Assembly (NCBI RefSeq): GCF_026213295.1
Contig: NC_079414.1
Coordinates: 4,050,312-4,114,311 of the forward strand
Direction: 5' to 3'
Length of the DNA: 64,000 nucleotides
Origin: Gadus chalcogrammus
Taxonomy: Eukaryota > Chordata > Actinopteri > Gadiformes > Gadidae
Part shown: positions 63,158 through 64,000 of the stretch, in pieces
Layout of the letters: each line of letters starts with the position of its first letter
Position numbering within the stretch: the first letter of the stretch is position 1
The notes under the pieces: generated by a model
The model's database searches: none
The model's input: the letters and a program-made list of their open reading frames with translations, nothing else
What the model was told of the DNA's origin: nothing
Position numbers and translations under genes: made by a program

Positions 63158-64000
63158 CTCACAATAGGATGGCACCACTTCTGTTTACTCGCTCTGCCTC
63201 TCAGAGGCGGTCTGTGGACAGTTCTGAAACCGGCCTACCAGTGACATAATTTCAAGCTAATGGACATTGAAAATGACCAGTGCCCTCCTCTGAGACACGG
63301 AGTAGACGTAAACCGTGCCATTGTTTTACTATATGAATATATATCCAGTACTATTTTCTTTTTGTTACAGCGACTGCTCGTCAATTTGAACGCAAGTTGA
63401 CTGAATTGCAGTACAGGGGTGCACTGCAGTAGTGGCTGCATTACGCACCTGAGAGGAGTGGCGGGGTACCAAGAAAAGGCAAAGAGATATAAGGACATAG
63501 GTTATTGTAATGTTTTGATTTATAGGGTTATTAGGGTTAATGTTCATAATTCCTTAAGATGTTTGTTTGTAATTGCTTTTGAATATTTATTAAATAACTT
63601 TTTGAATAATGGTCTTTTTTTTTGTTCATAGAGCATTCAGTAAAGCAGCTGTTCTCAACCTTGGTTTCTTAAAAAGAAAGGAAATAGCCAATCTAATGGG
63701 TTTTTTAATGACGCATCGGTGTAAGCTTAGTCTTGAATCTTGTGACTAGTCCAAACTGAATAAAATATCTTTAACAATGAATAAAATCTCTGTACATTCT
63801 CCGCTTTCACTTTTGCAGTGACACTCAACTCGTCTTTGTGAAGTAGCGTGCAAAATTATTTGCTCAAGGGAAAAACAAGGAAATTAATACAGAAAACAGA
63901 GGTTGTTTTCAAGAGCCAGCATCATCAATTTACTATTTAACCCTTATTAAATGCATTGTTTCGTAAACCGTTTTTAAAATGTCTTTTAAAAGCAGTTTAA
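63158..64000. other. AT-rich end of window
   Basis: Only a hAT-like end at about 63648 is recognisable. Open frames here are short and without family motifs. Confidence 0.5.

Overview
This window looks like nuclear DNA of a ray-finned (teleost) fish. The evidence is two multi-exon vertebrate genes with GT-AG introns, very dense dinucleotide microsatellites, and a dense layer of nested DNA transposons (mostly hAT, plus piggyBac, Harbinger, Kolobok-like and small foldback elements). Remnants of a Gmr1-type gypsy retrotransposon are also present. No prokaryotic operons, rRNA genes or CRISPR arrays are visible.

Two host genes can be read, both on the minus strand. slc43a1 (LAT3-type large neutral amino acid transporter) is apparently complete: 14 coding exons run from the ATG at 39366 down to the stop at 24791. 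All splice phases agree and the predicted product is 568 residues. Downstream of it lies tmx2 (thioredoxin-related transmembrane protein 2). Its exons 1-5 run from the ATG at 6161 down to 2864; the remaining C-terminal exons are not found in 1-2863, so the gene leaves the window or is broken. In mammals the two genes lie in the same chromosomal neighbourhood (human 11q12.1), so the pairing probably reflects old synteny. The products act separately: SLC43A1 in the plasma membrane, TMX2 in the ER membrane.

Layout: 1-2660 repeats and gene fragments; 2864-6161 tmx2; 6.2-24.7 kb repeats (3.2 kb hAT element at 11440-14639, an 864 bp foldback at 19241-20104, and a hAT element at 22118-24744 ending 46 bp from the slc43a1 stop codon); 24791-39366 slc43a1, whose introns hold long AC/GT, GTGA and TA arrays and a 3.5 kb Kolobok-like element; 39.4-42.7 kb upstream region with microsatellites; 42.7-55.1 kb nested DNA transposons and a 139 bp satellite; 55.2-58.6 kb two Harbinger-type elements; 58.8-62.1 kb Gmr1-like retroelement fragments; 62.5-63.1 kb a short hAT element.

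The most interesting host-gene signal is in slc43a1 splicing. Intron 5 (292 nt) carries an (AC)n tract near its 5' splice site and a complementary (GT)n tract touching its 3' splice site, and could fold into one long hairpin. Introns 5 and 11 both lack any adenosine for about 130 nt upstream of the acceptor AG. Intron 12 carries a duplicated acceptor. In tmx2, intron 3 appears to use a GC donor. Many transposons could be delimited exactly by matching target-site duplications, which gives a readable order of nested insertions.
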